This document shows, one piece after another, positions 15,819 through 24,485 of a DNA stretch of 64,000 nt. Numbering within the stretch: the stretch's first letter is position 1; each line of letters begins with the position of its first letter. This DNA comes from Agromyces sp. ISL-38. GTDB taxonomy: Bacteria > Actinomycetota > Actinomycetes > Actinomycetales > Microbacteriaceae. A model generated the notes under the pieces. The model did not search any database. It was not told the DNA's origin and saw nothing but the letters and a program-made list of their open reading frames with translations. The DNA lies in assembly GCF_018613935.1 (NCBI RefSeq), contig NZ_JAGGPF010000009.1, forward strand, positions 434,001-498,000. Direction: 5' to 3'. The translations under genes and the position numbers were made by a program.

Positions 15819-17203
15819 GGCGTCCACCACGGTCGCAGCGGCACCCCGCCGTCGCCGTCGCCGGCGCCGGGCTTCACCGCGAGCACCTGGTGCAACTGGA
15901 TCCCACCGGTCTCGAAGGCGAGCCGTGACCCGGCCATGTACAGACCCCACACCTTCGCGGTGGGCAGCCCGACCTCGGCCACCGCTTCATCCCAGTGCTC
16001 CACGAGGTTGGCGCACCAGTCGCGCAAAGTCATCGCGTAGTGGGGGCGCAGGTTCTCCTCGTGCAGCACCTCTAAGCCGACATCCTGCGCTTCGCTGATG
16101 ATGCGGCCCGAGCCGGTGAGCTCGCCGTCGGGGAAGACGTAGCGGTCGATGAAACCCCGGGTCGACGGTTCGTGCCGGTTGTCGGGTCGCGTGATGCAGT
16201 GGTTGAGCAACAGCGCGCCGGGCCGCATCCGGGACTGCAGGAACGTGAAGTACGACGAGTAGTTGCGCACGCCGATGTGCTCGAGCAGCCCGATCGACGA
16301 CACCGCATCGAAGCCGGTCTCCGCGATGTCGCGGTAGTCGCCGTAGCGAACCTCGGCCAGCTCGGTGAGGCCCTCGTCGGCGATGGCCTGCTGCGCCCAC
16401 GAGGTCTGCTCCTCCGAGAGCGTCACGCCGAGGGCCCTGACGCCGCGGCGGGCCGCATAGCGCACCATGCCGCCCCACCCGCAGCCCACGTCGAGCAACC
16501 GGTCGCCGGGCTTCAGCCGAAGCTTCTCGAACACCAGCCGGTACTTGTTCTCCTGCGCTTCGTCGAGGGACGCGTCGGAGCGCGGGTAGCACGCGCAGGT
16601 GTAGGTCATCGACGGCCCGAGCACCCACTCGTAGAAGGTGTTCGAGACGTCGTAGTGGTGGTGGATCGCTTCAGCATCACGGGTCTTGCTGTGCCGCAGT
16701 CCCCGGGCGATGCGGCGCCAGCGTGGCGGCACCTCCTGCGGCGGCGGCGCGATCGGTCGCAGGTGCTCGACCCCGATGGAGCGGAAGATCTGGGCCATCA
16801 CCCGCGGCGACGGCAGCTTGAAGACAAGGTCGTCGGCGAGCGCCTTGAGCAGCTCGTAGGGGTCGCCGGGGTGCACGCCGTGGGCCTCGAGGTCGCCGGC
16901 GATGTACGCCCGGGCCAGGCCGAGATCGCCGCGGCCGGTGGCGAGATAGGTCGTTCCGCGAGGCGTCTTCAGATCGAGCCCGAACGTGGCGTCCGGTGGT
17001 CCGGCCGAGCTGCCGTCGTAGGCCGTGAATCTCAGCGGGAGTCGGCCGGCGGTGAGGATCTCGAGGATCTCGGCGAGGGTGAGCTTGCCAGCGGCATCCG
17101 CCTTCTCCGAGGCATCCGCTCCCACTGGGGCATCCGGCTCCGAGGCATCCGCCTTCTTCGCATTCTCAGCCTGTTCCGCCGCGTGTTCCTTGAACGAGGT
17201 CAT
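15815..17203 (-). CDS. tmsB: Cyclopropane-synthase-type methyltransferase TmsB (10-methylene fatty acid synthesis)
   Basis: 462 residues, start ATG in an ATGA overlap with tmsA. A charged Ala/Asp/Lys-rich N-terminus of about 40 residues precedes the CFA-synthase-like SAM methyltransferase: IHHHYDVSNTFYEWVLG, MTYTCACYPRSDASLDEAQ, LLDVGCGWGGMVRYAA (SAM site, about residue 215) and SIGLLEHIGVRNY with the bicarbonate-type Glu. Paired with the FAD protein next door it fits TmsB/BfaB, which adds a methylene to C10 of oleoyl lipids. A plain cyclopropane synthase is the alternative; the pairing argues against it. Confidence 0.82.
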   Translation of the reverse strand: MTSFKEHAAEQAENAKKADASEPDAPVGADASEKADAAGKLTLAEILEILTAGRLPLRFTAYDGSSAGPPDATFGLDLKTPRGTTYLATGRGDLGLARAYIAGDLEAHGVHPGDPYELLKALADDLVFKLPSPRVMAQIFRSIGVEHLRPIAPPPQEVPPRWRRIARGLRHSKTRDAEAIHHHYDVSNTFYEWVLGPSMTYTCACYPRSDASLDEAQENKYRLVFEKLRLKPGDRLLDVGCGWGGMVRYAARRGVRALGVTLSEEQTSWAQQAIADEGLTELAEVRYGDYRDIAETGFDAVSSIGLLEHIGVRNYSSYFTFLQSRMRPGALLLNHCITRPDNRHEPSTRGFIDRYVFPDGELTGSGRIISEAQDVGLEVLHEENLRPHYAMTLRDWCANLVEHWDEAVAEVGLPTAKVWGLYMAGSRLAFETGGIQLHQVLAVKPGAGDGDGGVPLRPWWTP

Positions 17204-18624
17204 CGTCGTTGCACCGCCTTCGCATAGAGGTCGAGGAGCCGTGAATCGGGGTCGTACCGCTGCTTCACGTTCCGATAGGTCTGCCCGCCGTAGAGCTCGT
17301 CGAACTCCTCGGGCGAGTAGTAGGAGTCGGAGTACAGCGACTTGTGCCCGTCGACTTCGCTGACCTTGCGTTCGATCAGCCGGTTTGTCTCCCCCGCGAT
17401 CGACCCAACCGGCACCGTCGACCAGAAGCCGACGTTGACGTAGGTCTGCTGCGGCCGCATCGGGTAGAGCGGCCAGCCCTCGTCGTCGCGCACGCGCAGC
17501 GGGCACAGCCAGATCGGCTCGATCGGCACACTGGCGAGGAACCAGTCGAGGAACTCGGCGCACCGCTCGATCGGCACCTCGACGTCTTGGATCACGCGTT
17601 CACGCGACGGGCGGCCCTTGAGCTTCTCGATGCGGTCGCCGAGGTCGAATCGCTGTTCGTAGCGCATGAGCTTCGAGTAGAAGCTGCTGCGCCGATACCG
17701 CCGCGGCCAGAATCGTCGGATCAGCGGATGCTGCGCGCCGAACGCTTCCGAGCACCAGAACCAGTCGGTGTCCCAACGCCACAGGTAGTCGTGAATCGTG
17801 AGCCGGTCATGCTTGGCGCCCTCGTCGTGCTGGATCGAGCGGTAGTAGATCTGCTGGCCGGTGTAGTCGCTGACCGGGCCGGATGTCGCGGTCTGCACGC
17901 CGACGCACAGGTAGCTCTCGTCGGCGCTGAACACCACGCCGTCGAGGTAGTCGACGGGAACCCCGTGCAGGGTGCCACTCCCGACGATGCGGTCCATCGT
18001 TGCGACCAGGTCGGTGAGTGAGTGGAACCGCAGGTGCGTGAGCGCGACGAACGGCTTCACGGGCTCCAGTTCGATGCGCAGGCGCACCGAGTAGCCCAGC
18101 GTGCCGTACGAGTTGGGGAAGGCGCGGTACAGATCGGGGTGCTCGACGGGCGATGCGGTGAGCACCTCGCCGGCGCCCGTCAGGACGTCGAGCTCGAGCA
18201 CCGACTCGTGCGGCAGGCCGTTGCGGAACGACGTCGACTCGATGCCGAGGCCGGTCACGGCGCCGCCGAGGGTGATGGTCTTCAGTTGCGGCACCACCAG
18301 CGGCGCGAGCCCGTAGGTCAGCGCCGCCGCGACGAGATCCTCGTAGGTGCACATGCCGGCCACGTCGGCGGTTCGCGCCTCGGCGTCGACCGTGATGACG
18401 CGCGTGAGGCCCGACGTATCCAGACCGGGAGCGCCGGTGGCCGCGCGCGAACGGAACAGGTTCGACGTCGGCTTGGCGAGCCGGACCGAGGCGGTCGCGG
18501 GCACTGCCCGGTAGCTCTCGAGAAGGCGCTGCACGCCATCGGCGTGAGCGGCCCGTGCGTCGGTCGCAGGAACGGACACGACTCCACGGTAGTCCGCGGA
18601 GAACCTTCCCGGCACGGATGTCAC
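17200..18624 (-). CDS. tmsA: FAD-binding oxidoreductase TmsA (10-methylene reductase)
   Basis: 474 residues. The N-terminal FAD-binding type 4 domain shows RVITVDAEARTADVAGMCTY and QLKTITLGGAVTGLGIESTS; the rest resembles DHCR24/Diminuto-like reductases (WFWCSEAFGAQHPLIRRFWP, RPQQTYVNVGFW). Together with TmsB it should reduce 10-methylene to 10-methyl (tuberculostearic-type) fatty acid. The GTG at 18624 starts the longest frame; a GTG at 18579 is possible. A third tms gene (tmsC) is absent here. Confidence 0.82.
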   Translation of the reverse strand: MTSVPGRFSADYRGVVSVPATDARAAHADGVQRLLESYRAVPATASVRLAKPTSNLFRSRAATGAPGLDTSGLTRVITVDAEARTADVAGMCTYEDLVAAALTYGLAPLVVPQLKTITLGGAVTGLGIESTSFRNGLPHESVLELDVLTGAGEVLTASPVEHPDLYRAFPNSYGTLGYSVRLRIELEPVKPFVALTHLRFHSLTDLVATMDRIVGSGTLHGVPVDYLDGVVFSADESYLCVGVQTATSGPVSDYTGQQIYYRSIQHDEGAKHDRLTIHDYLWRWDTDWFWCSEAFGAQHPLIRRFWPRRYRRSSFYSKLMRYEQRFDLGDRIEKLKGRPSRERVIQDVEVPIERCAEFLDWFLASVPIEPIWLCPLRVRDDEGWPLYPMRPQQTYVNVGFWSTVPVGSIAGETNRLIERKVSEVDGHKSLYSDSYYSPEEFDELYGGQTYRNVKQRYDPDSRLLDLYAKAVQRR

Positions 18625-18677
18625 GTTTCTGCTCTCTGCGGTGTCTTAACTAGTAGTGAGGATGCCAAGGAGGAACG

Positions 18678-20282
18678 ATGACTGTCGAGCACAAGCAGCG
18701 GCGCACCGTGAGCGATCGGCTCGCGGAGCGCCTGGCGGCGACCAGGTTCGGGCGACGAGCTTCGCACCGGTGGGCGGAGTTGCGCCGCCGCCCCGTGCCG
18801 AACCACTGGACGAACCTGTTCGGCATCGTCACCGCCGCGTGCGTTCTCGTGCTGTTCGTCACCGGCCTCGTGCTCATGTTCTTCTACACGCCATCGAACG
18901 AGGTCGTCACGTATTCCGGCTCGTACGCCCCGCTCCGCGGCGCCGAGGTCTCGAAGGCGTTCGACTCGACGATGCACGTGAGCTTCGACGTGCCGGGCGG
19001 GCTCCTCGTGCGACAGGCGCACCACTGGGCGGCCCTCCTGCTCCCGGCATCCGTGATCCTCCAGATGCTGAGCATCTTCTTCACCGGCGGCTTCCGCAGA
19101 CCGCGCCGCGCCACCTGGGTGCTGCTGTTCCTCGTGTTCGTGGCGGCGCTGGCCGGCGGGTGGAGCGGCTATGCGCTTCCCGACGACATGCTGTCGGGCA
19201 CGGGTCTTCGCATCGTGGAGGGGATCGTGCTCGGCATCCCGTTCATCGGCACCGACGTCTCCCGGCTGCTCTTCGGCGGGGCGTTCCCCGGGAGCGTGCT
19301 CGCCAACCTCTACCCGCTGCACCTCGCGGTCTCGGTCGCGCTCGTGGCGCTTCTCGTCGTGCGAGCGGGCCTCTGGTTGCGGAAGCGGTCGCCGCAGTTC
19401 CGCGGTTCTGGTCGCACCGAGACGCGTGTCATGGGCGTACCGCTCGTTCCGAATGCCGCTCGCCGCGGCTTGGGCCTCGGACTCCTCGTGAGCGGCATCC
19501 TCGTGCTCATCTCGGCGACCGTGACCATCAGCCCCATCTGGCTCTACGGGCCTTCGTCGCCAGCGGATGCCTCGGCGGGCAGCCAGCCCGATTGGTACAC
19601 CGGCTTCCTTGACGGGGCCCTCCGGCTCGTTCCGCCGGGTTGGGAGTTCGTGTGGCTCGACCGCACGTGGACACTGGCCCTGCTCGTGCCCCTCGCCGTC
19701 ATCACGTTGGCATTGGCAGTCGTGGCGGTGTATCCCTTCCTCGAGGAGTGGATCGCCGACGACCATCGCGACCACCACCTGCTCGACCGCCCTCGTGACA
19801 CGCCCACGCGCACCGGCATCGGCGTGGCCGGGCTCACGTTCTTCGGCGTGCTGTGGCTCGCGGGCAGCGCCGACCTCGTCGCCGTCGCCTTCTCGCTGAC
19901 CATCGAGGGCGTGATCGCAACGTTGCAGCTCCTCGTGCTCCTCGGGCCGATCATCGCGTTCGAGCTCACTCGTCGTGTCTGCCTCGGGCTGCAGCGGAAG
20001 GACCGAGAGGTCGTGCTCCACGGGTTCGAGACCGGCCGGATCGTGCGCCTGCCGGGCGGCGAGTACATCGAGGTGCACGGGCGCATCAGCGACGACGAAC
20101 GGCAGCGACTGGTCGGCGTCGTCGACCAGGTGCCGGCGGTGCTCCGCCCCGACGCGCGGGGCAGGCTCACGCCGGCGCGGCGACTGCGAGCTCGTCTCTC
20201 CCGGTTCTTCTTCGAAGACCGGATCGCCCGCCCGGAGGCGCCGGGCGACGCGGCGGCTCCGCTCGAGCGCCCGGCGGTGTGA
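18678..20282 (+). CDS. QcrB-like cytochrome b paralogue lacking heme bH ligands
   Basis: 534 residues with eight or nine membrane segments, ATG after AAGGAGG. It aligns along its length with actinobacterial QcrB: PNHWTNLFG, VRQAHHWAALL, FFTGGFRRPR, YALPDDMLSGTG, a PDWY Qo motif and the C-terminal VLHGFETGRIVR. The two bL histidines are kept (RQAHH and LYPLH), but the two positions that carry bH ligands read Gln (VILQMLS) and Arg (LLVVRAG). No qcrA, qcrC or cta genes adjoin. It is therefore a stand-alone paralogue and not the main respiratory subunit; a one-heme role is inferred. Confidence 0.85.
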   Translation: MTVEHKQRRTVSDRLAERLAATRFGRRASHRWAELRRRPVPNHWTNLFGIVTAACVLVLFVTGLVLMFFYTPSNEVVTYSGSYAPLRGAEVSKAFDSTMHVSFDVPGGLLVRQAHHWAALLLPASVILQMLSIFFTGGFRRPRRATWVLLFLVFVAALAGGWSGYALPDDMLSGTGLRIVEGIVLGIPFIGTDVSRLLFGGAFPGSVLANLYPLHLAVSVALVALLVVRAGLWLRKRSPQFRGSGRTETRVMGVPLVPNAARRGLGLGLLVSGILVLISATVTISPIWLYGPSSPADASAGSQPDWYTGFLDGALRLVPPGWEFVWLDRTWTLALLVPLAVITLALAVVAVYPFLEEWIADDHRDHHLLDRPRDTPTRTGIGVAGLTFFGVLWLAGSADLVAVAFSLTIEGVIATLQLLVLLGPIIAFELTRRVCLGLQRKDREVVLHGFETGRIVRLPGGEYIEVHGRISDDERQRLVGVVDQVPAVLRPDARGRLTPARRLRARLSRFFFEDRIARPEAPGDAAAPLERPAV

Positions 20283-20297
20283 GCAGCCTGCGCGACC

Positions 20298-21107
20298 TCA
20301 GCTGCGCCCGGTGAAGAACTCCACCGCAGCCTGCCGGAACACCCGCGAGCCCGGCGCGTTGAAGTGGTGCCGATCGGGCAGCTCGACGAACACGCCGTTC
20401 GGCGTGGCATCCGCCAGTCCCTTCGACCGCTCGAGAATGGCGTCTTCACTGCCGGTGGCGAACAGGATGCGCTGCATCGGCGGATGCTGCGGGTCTGGGT
20501 CGGCGTCGCCGGAGCGCATGCCCCCGGCGAGTGCGACGAGCGCACGCAGGTCGTTGCCCGCGACCCGCTCGGCGAGGGTGACGTAGTTACGGGTGACCGG
20601 GTCTTCGACCGGGGTGCCGTGCTCGGCGTAGGCACGCGCCTGCTCGATCTGCAGTCGCGCGAGCGGGCGCCCGTCGGGGATGCCGCCGAGCACCGCGCGC
20701 TCGATGCGGTCGGGCACCTGCACCGCGACCTGCCAGCCGACTCGCGCGCCGAGCGAGTACCCGGCGTACTGCACGGTGTCGAGCAGGTAGGTGTCGAGCA
20801 CCGTGACGAGGTCGTCGACGAGGGCATCCATGCTGAACGCAGATGCCTCGTGTGGCTTGTCGCTGGCACCGTGGCCGCGCTGGTCGACCCCGAGCACCCG
20901 GAAGCCCGCGCGCGTGAGGTCGCGCACCCACCCCGTGCTCACCCAGTTGTCGCGGCAGCTCGACGCGAATCCGTGCACGCACAGCACCGTGGGCGCATCC
21001 TCGTCGCCCCACAGGTACGTGGCGATGCGGCGCCCGTCGGCCGACATCACGTACTGCGGCGCCGGCATCTCGGTCAGTGCTGGGATCAGCGCGCTCATGT
21101 CAGCCAT
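20298..21107 (-). CDS. Alpha/beta hydrolase
   Basis: About 269 residues. Oxyanion-hole segment VLCVHGFASSCRDNW, then VLGVDQRGHGASDKP, the nucleophile elbow AGYSLGARVGWQVA (Ser about 122) and the C-terminal His in ELPDRHHFNAPGSR. A soluble esterase, lactonase or similar; substrate not deducible. Starts at ATG 21107 or 21098; the longer frame to 21146 has no binding site. It converges with the QcrB paralogue, 15 bp apart. Confidence 0.85.
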   Translation of the reverse strand: MADMSALIPALTEMPAPQYVMSADGRRIATYLWGDEDAPTVLCVHGFASSCRDNWVSTGWVRDLTRAGFRVLGVDQRGHGASDKPHEASAFSMDALVDDLVTVLDTYLLDTVQYAGYSLGARVGWQVAVQVPDRIERAVLGGIPDGRPLARLQIEQARAYAEHGTPVEDPVTRNYVTLAERVAGNDLRALVALAGGMRSGDADPDPQHPPMQRILFATGSEDAILERSKGLADATPNGVFVELPDRHHFNAPGSRVFRQAAVEFFTGRS

Positions 21108-21197
21108 TCTCGCGGCCTCGGCGCGTGCACCGCTGCCTCTGGTCATATTGGTCGTCGGATTCCGCGGTCGAAACCACTTCGCCGATGAGGCATACGG

Positions 21198-21689
21198 TCA
21201 GCGGGTCAGGAACAATCCCCGATTGAGTACCGCGGAGTAACTGCGGTCCGAGAAGCCGGGATGCTCGGTTCGCATCTCCGCTCGGACATCACGTTCGCGA
21301 TCCGACGGTTTCCCGAGATCTTGACGGCTCTCCTGGCTGCGCAGTTCCTCGCCATACCGTTCAGCATCATCGAGGAGGGCGCGCGCTCGGAGTTTCGCCT
21401 GGTCGACGGCTTCCCGATCGTGGTCGGCGAACACCTCATCGCGAGTGAGCCGCCGGACTCCCGGCCACGTACTCAGTCGGCGGCTCCGTTCGAGAAACAG
21501 TTCGAACTCCAGCGCACCGTCGAGCAGCGTCGCGCCGCGAGCTCGGGCGACCATGGCATCTTCCCCACGCTGATCGGACCGGATCTCGCCGATGAGGCGC
21601 TCACGGTCAAGACGCGGGTTGAACTCCAAGTACTCGTCGATGGTCATCGATCGGGTGTCGGGCCGTCGCCGGGGCGGTTCATCTGTCAT
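21198..21689 (-). CDS. Hypothetical protein
   Basis: 163 residues from ATG 21689 (MTDEPPRRRPDTRSMTI). Not recognised. It is very rich in Arg, Glu and Asp, predicted mostly helical, without membrane segments. The conserved-looking part begins at MTIDEYLEFNPRLDRERLI and continues through GATLLDGALEFELFLERSR and LTRDEVFADHDREAVDQAK. The codon pattern supports a real gene. The neighbours give no hint of function. Confidence 0.55.
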   Translation of the reverse strand: MTDEPPRRRPDTRSMTIDEYLEFNPRLDRERLIGEIRSDQRGEDAMVARARGATLLDGALEFELFLERSRRLSTWPGVRRLTRDEVFADHDREAVDQAKLRARALLDDAERYGEELRSQESRQDLGKPSDRERDVRAEMRTEHPGFSDRSYSAVLNRGLFLTR

Positions 21690-21775
21690 CCGATCAGTAT
21701 GACGAGTGCTGCTCATGCGCCTCGCGTCGGACCGTCAGGCGTCGTCCCCGCACGATCTCGTCGACGCCGATTTCC

Positions 21776-21943
21776 TTGCTCCTCGTGCCGATCATCGCGT
21801 TCGAGATCACTCGTCGTGTCTGTCTGGGGCTCCAACGCAAGGACCGGGATCTCGTGCTCCACGGGTTCGAGACCGGCCGGATCGTCCGCCTGCCGGGCGG
21901 CGAATACGTCGAGGTGCACCGGCCGATCAGCGACGACGAACGG
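21776..21943 (+). pseudogene. Fragment of a second QcrB paralogue (C-terminal region)
   Basis: These 168 bp align without gaps to 19935-20102 inside the QcrB paralogue; I count about 17 differences, mostly at third codon positions. The encoded stretch reads PIIAFEITRRVCLGLQRK and VLHGFETGRIVRLPGGEY. The frame then runs into short repeated CGGATGCC-type sequence and stops. The silent-change pattern indicates it descends from a once-functional related gene and not from a fresh copy of its neighbour. Confidence 0.8.
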
Positions 21944-22026
21944 CTGCCTCCTGGTCAGCGGATGCCTCCGGTCAGCGGATGCCGCCGGTCACGGATGCCG
22001 TAGGCGAGCGCCGCACTCGCCTACGC

Positions 22027-22926
22027 CTACTCCTGCGAACGCTCGACGCTGATCGAGCGAAGCACGTACTGCCGCACCCGCACGAACCGGGTCGCGGCGC
22101 ACGTCGACAGCAGTGGTTCGGAAGGAGCCTCGTCGAGCTCCACGACGACGACACCGTCGGCGCCTTCGAGGCGCACCCGCCATCCGGTGTCGGCCGCCTC
22201 CTCGGCGATCGGAGGGAACGACGCGATCCGGTCGTCTCCGAACGTCTCTCGCGCGTAGTGCTGCGCAGCCTGCACCGGATGCGTCAGCGAGCTGCGCCCG
22301 CGGTACCGCTCCGGCACGACGCGACCGTCTTCGAAGGCGTCAGCGATCCGCACGGGATCGCCGTCGTCGGCGTACCCGTAGTAGAGCCCGTGCGGGAAGA
22401 CCACCATCGTTCCGGCGAACCGATCGCCGCCGAGGTGCGAGCACTCCCACGTCTCCTCAGGATGCGCCTCGGCGAGCGCCGTGACCACGCGGCGTCCGCG
22501 CACGGCGCAGCACTGGTCGTGGCGGGCGTGGGTGCAGACGCAATAGAGGGGCCGCGAAGATGGGGTGCCGGTGGACCCGTCGAGCGGCACCTCGAGCAGC
22601 GCCGCGGCATCCGCCACCTCTCCCCACACCACGCTCTCGCGACCCGGTCGCGAATCGACGATCGCCCACCGCTGCGTCGCCGGAGCGACCCGGCGGCCCG
22701 TGCGACGGATGGCGAGCGGTCGCATGCCGGCGCCCTCGATGCGCCGCACCAAGGCGCGTCCGAGCGTGCGGTCGAACGGCTCGTTGAGCAAGGCATTGTG
22801 CCCCCAGCTCGCGGCGACCTCGATGAGGAACCAGCGCAGCCCGCGCGAACCGGTGCCGACGAGCGGATCGTCCCGCTCGCGGGCGCGATCGCTGCACGGT
22901 GCCCAGTGCTCTGCAACGAGGGTCAC
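22027..22926 (-). CDS. Sucrase/ferredoxin-like family protein
   Basis: 299 residues, GTG start in a GTGA overlap with the JmjC gene. The Suc_Fer-like (thioredoxin-fold ferredoxin) domain is shown by CVCTHARHDQCCAVRGRRV and WECSHLGGDRFAGTMVVFPHG, with the clustered Cys/His residues that could hold an Fe-S cluster. It is the last gene of a four-gene operon. It may supply electrons to, or keep reduced, the iron-dependent oxygenase encoded just upstream; that link is inference from operon structure. Confidence 0.85.
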   Translation of the reverse strand: MTLVAEHWAPCSDRARERDDPLVGTGSRGLRWFLIEVAASWGHNALLNEPFDRTLGRALVRRIEGAGMRPLAIRRTGRRVAPATQRWAIVDSRPGRESVVWGEVADAAALLEVPLDGSTGTPSSRPLYCVCTHARHDQCCAVRGRRVVTALAEAHPEETWECSHLGGDRFAGTMVVFPHGLYYGYADDGDPVRIADAFEDGRVVPERYRGRSSLTHPVQAAQHYARETFGDDRIASFPPIAEEAADTGWRVRLEGADGVVVVELDEAPSEPLLSTCAATRFVRVRQYVLRSISVERSQE

Positions 22927-24158
22927 GCGGGCGCCACCACGAATCCCTCGCGCAGAAGCCTGCGCACGACCACCACGGCGCTCTCGGCGTCGAGACCGGG
23001 CAACTCCCCCGACGTCACGACGTCGCCCGTGGCGAGTCGGCGCACGGCCTGCTCCGCCTCGATCGGCAGCGACAACGTCTTGGTGCGCGCCACGATGCGC
23101 ACCCGGTCGTCGGCCGTCGCAATGCGCACCGAAAGCGACCCGCGCCACCGCACCGGGGTCGATGCGTCCAGCGTCGCGAGCGCCTCGAGGGTCGCGAGCG
23201 GAGCGACCGGCTCGGCGCGGGTGGCGGCGTCGAAACGACTGCTGAGCATGGCGGCCGGCCGCGAGGCATCCGTCTGCTGCAGCGTCTCGATGAGCGCCTG
23301 CACGGTCTGCTCGACGATCGGCGTGAGTGCCTCGGGGTCGCGCAGGTCGAGGCCGAGCGGCAGCGACGCGCGTAAGGCGGCGTTGTCGGCCACCTGCTCG
23401 AGCAGCGCATCGACGATGTCGGCGCGGGTGTAGGCCGACATGCCCACGGTCAGGTGCACGGATGTCGCACCGAGCGCGGTCGCCGAGTGGATCCAGCCGC
23501 GCGGAAGGTAGACGGCATCGCCCGGTCGCAGCACGACGTCGATCACCGGTTCGTGCGTCGCCGCGCGGGCGACGGCGGCGCGGTGCTGGTCCCACGGCTG
23601 GGTGCGCAGCGGGTCGACGAGCACCGGCGCGTGGATGCGCCAGTGCTTCTCGCCCGAGATCTGCAGCACGAACACGTCGTGGGTGTCGTAGTGCGGGTCG
23701 AATCCCTGCGACGAGGGCGGGGTCACGTAGGCGTTCACCTGCGCAGGGTGCCCGATGTCGTCGATGAGCTCGCGCGTGAAGTCGATGATGGGCGGCCACA
23801 GCCGGTGCAGGCCCTGCAGCACGATGGTCGCGCCGCCGGCGAATTCGGCGAGCACCTTGTCGCTGGAGACCTGGTCGGCGATCTCCGCTCCGAAACCGCC
23901 TGAGGCGGTGTAGGCGGATGCCGCGAGCACCGAGCCCTCCTGCGCCATCCGGATGAAGGGGGTGCGCACGCCGCGCCGGGTGACGAGTTCGTCGACGGCC
24001 GCCGCCGAGAAGAGATCGTCGAAGCCGGCGGCGAGGTCGTCGGCCGTGGAGAGGAGGGGTTCATAGCCCCAGTACCGTTCGGCGAACTCCTCAGCCGACA
24101 CCCGGATGCACCGTGAGAGCGCGGGCCGACTGATCGGCCCGCGCTCCGAACGGGTCAT
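22923..24158 (-). CDS. JmjC/cupin-type Fe(II)/2-oxoglutarate oxygenase (ROXA-like)
   Basis: 411 residues of the JmjC_2/Cupin_4 type (YcfD, MINA53, NO66 relatives). N-terminal FAERYWGYEPLL is the family opening. The metal triad is complete: His156 and Asp158 in DPHYDTHDVFVLQ and His224 in LPRGWIHSA; ISGEKHWRIH follows the first pair. The C-terminal 180 residues form the helical and winged-helix dimer region. Known relatives hydroxylate Arg or His of ribosomal proteins; FIH-type JmjC enzymes hydroxylate Asn, Asp or His in repeats. The start overlaps the stop of the repeat-peptide gene by 1 nt (TAATG), suggesting that peptide as substrate. Confidence 0.9.
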   Translation of the reverse strand: MTRSERGPISRPALSRCIRVSAEEFAERYWGYEPLLSTADDLAAGFDDLFSAAAVDELVTRRGVRTPFIRMAQEGSVLAASAYTASGGFGAEIADQVSSDKVLAEFAGGATIVLQGLHRLWPPIIDFTRELIDDIGHPAQVNAYVTPPSSQGFDPHYDTHDVFVLQISGEKHWRIHAPVLVDPLRTQPWDQHRAAVARAATHEPVIDVVLRPGDAVYLPRGWIHSATALGATSVHLTVGMSAYTRADIVDALLEQVADNAALRASLPLGLDLRDPEALTPIVEQTVQALIETLQQTDASRPAAMLSSRFDAATRAEPVAPLATLEALATLDASTPVRWRGSLSVRIATADDRVRIVARTKTLSLPIEAEQAVRRLATGDVVTSGELPGLDAESAVVVVRRLLREGFVVAPA

Positions 24159-24415
24159 TACGCCGAACCGTCGGCGCCGCCGTCGTTGCCCTCGGGGTTG
24201 GCGCCGCCGTCGGCGACACCCTCTCCCTCAGCGGCGGATCCGTCGGCGCCACCGTCGTGGCCGCCCGGGTTGGCGCCACCGTCGGCGACACCCTCCCCCT
24301 CAGCGGCGGATCCATCAGCGGCACCATCGTGGCCAGCAGGGTTGGCGCCGCCGTCGGCGACACCTTCACCCTCAGCGCCCGGCTCGAGGGTGATGTCGTC
24401 ATCGTTGATCGTCAT
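24158..24415 (-). CDS. Acidic three-repeat small peptide, possible JmjC substrate
   Basis: 85 residues, ATG 6 nt after AGAGGAC. A 14-residue leader (MTINDDDITLEPGA) precedes three tandem 24-residue units of the form EGEGVADGGANPxGHDGxAD then GSAA; the third ends after GSA. The protein has no Lys, Arg, Cys or aromatic residue and is strongly acidic. Each unit holds one Asn, several Asp and a His (replaced by Asn in unit three), residues that JmjC hydroxylases modify. It is immediately followed, with a one-base overlap, by a JmjC oxygenase. A ribosomally made modified peptide or a structural repeat protein are both possible; no function is proven. Confidence 0.75.
   Translation of the reverse strand: MTINDDDITLEPGAEGEGVADGGANPAGHDGAADGSAAEGEGVADGGANPGGHDGGADGSAAEGEGVADGGANPEGNDGGADGSA
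24161..24373 (-). repeat. Three in-frame 72 bp tandem repeats
   Basis: Units at 24302-24373, 24230-24301 and 24161-24229 (the last 3 bp short). They are nearly identical in DNA, with the differences concentrated at the codons for the residue after Asn-Pro (Ala, Gly, Glu) and at His/Asn. The similarity in DNA suggests recent unit duplication, so copy number may vary between strains. Confidence 0.85.
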
Positions 24416-24485
24416 TCGATGTCCTCTCGTTGCGTCCTCGCCAAGCGTATCGAGGGCTCCCCTCGGATGCGATGGCTTGACGCCG

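Noticed and set aside
24302-24373. CRISPR-like or satellite repeat
   Set aside because: The 72 bp repeats are in frame inside a small gene with a good ribosome binding site and have no spacers.
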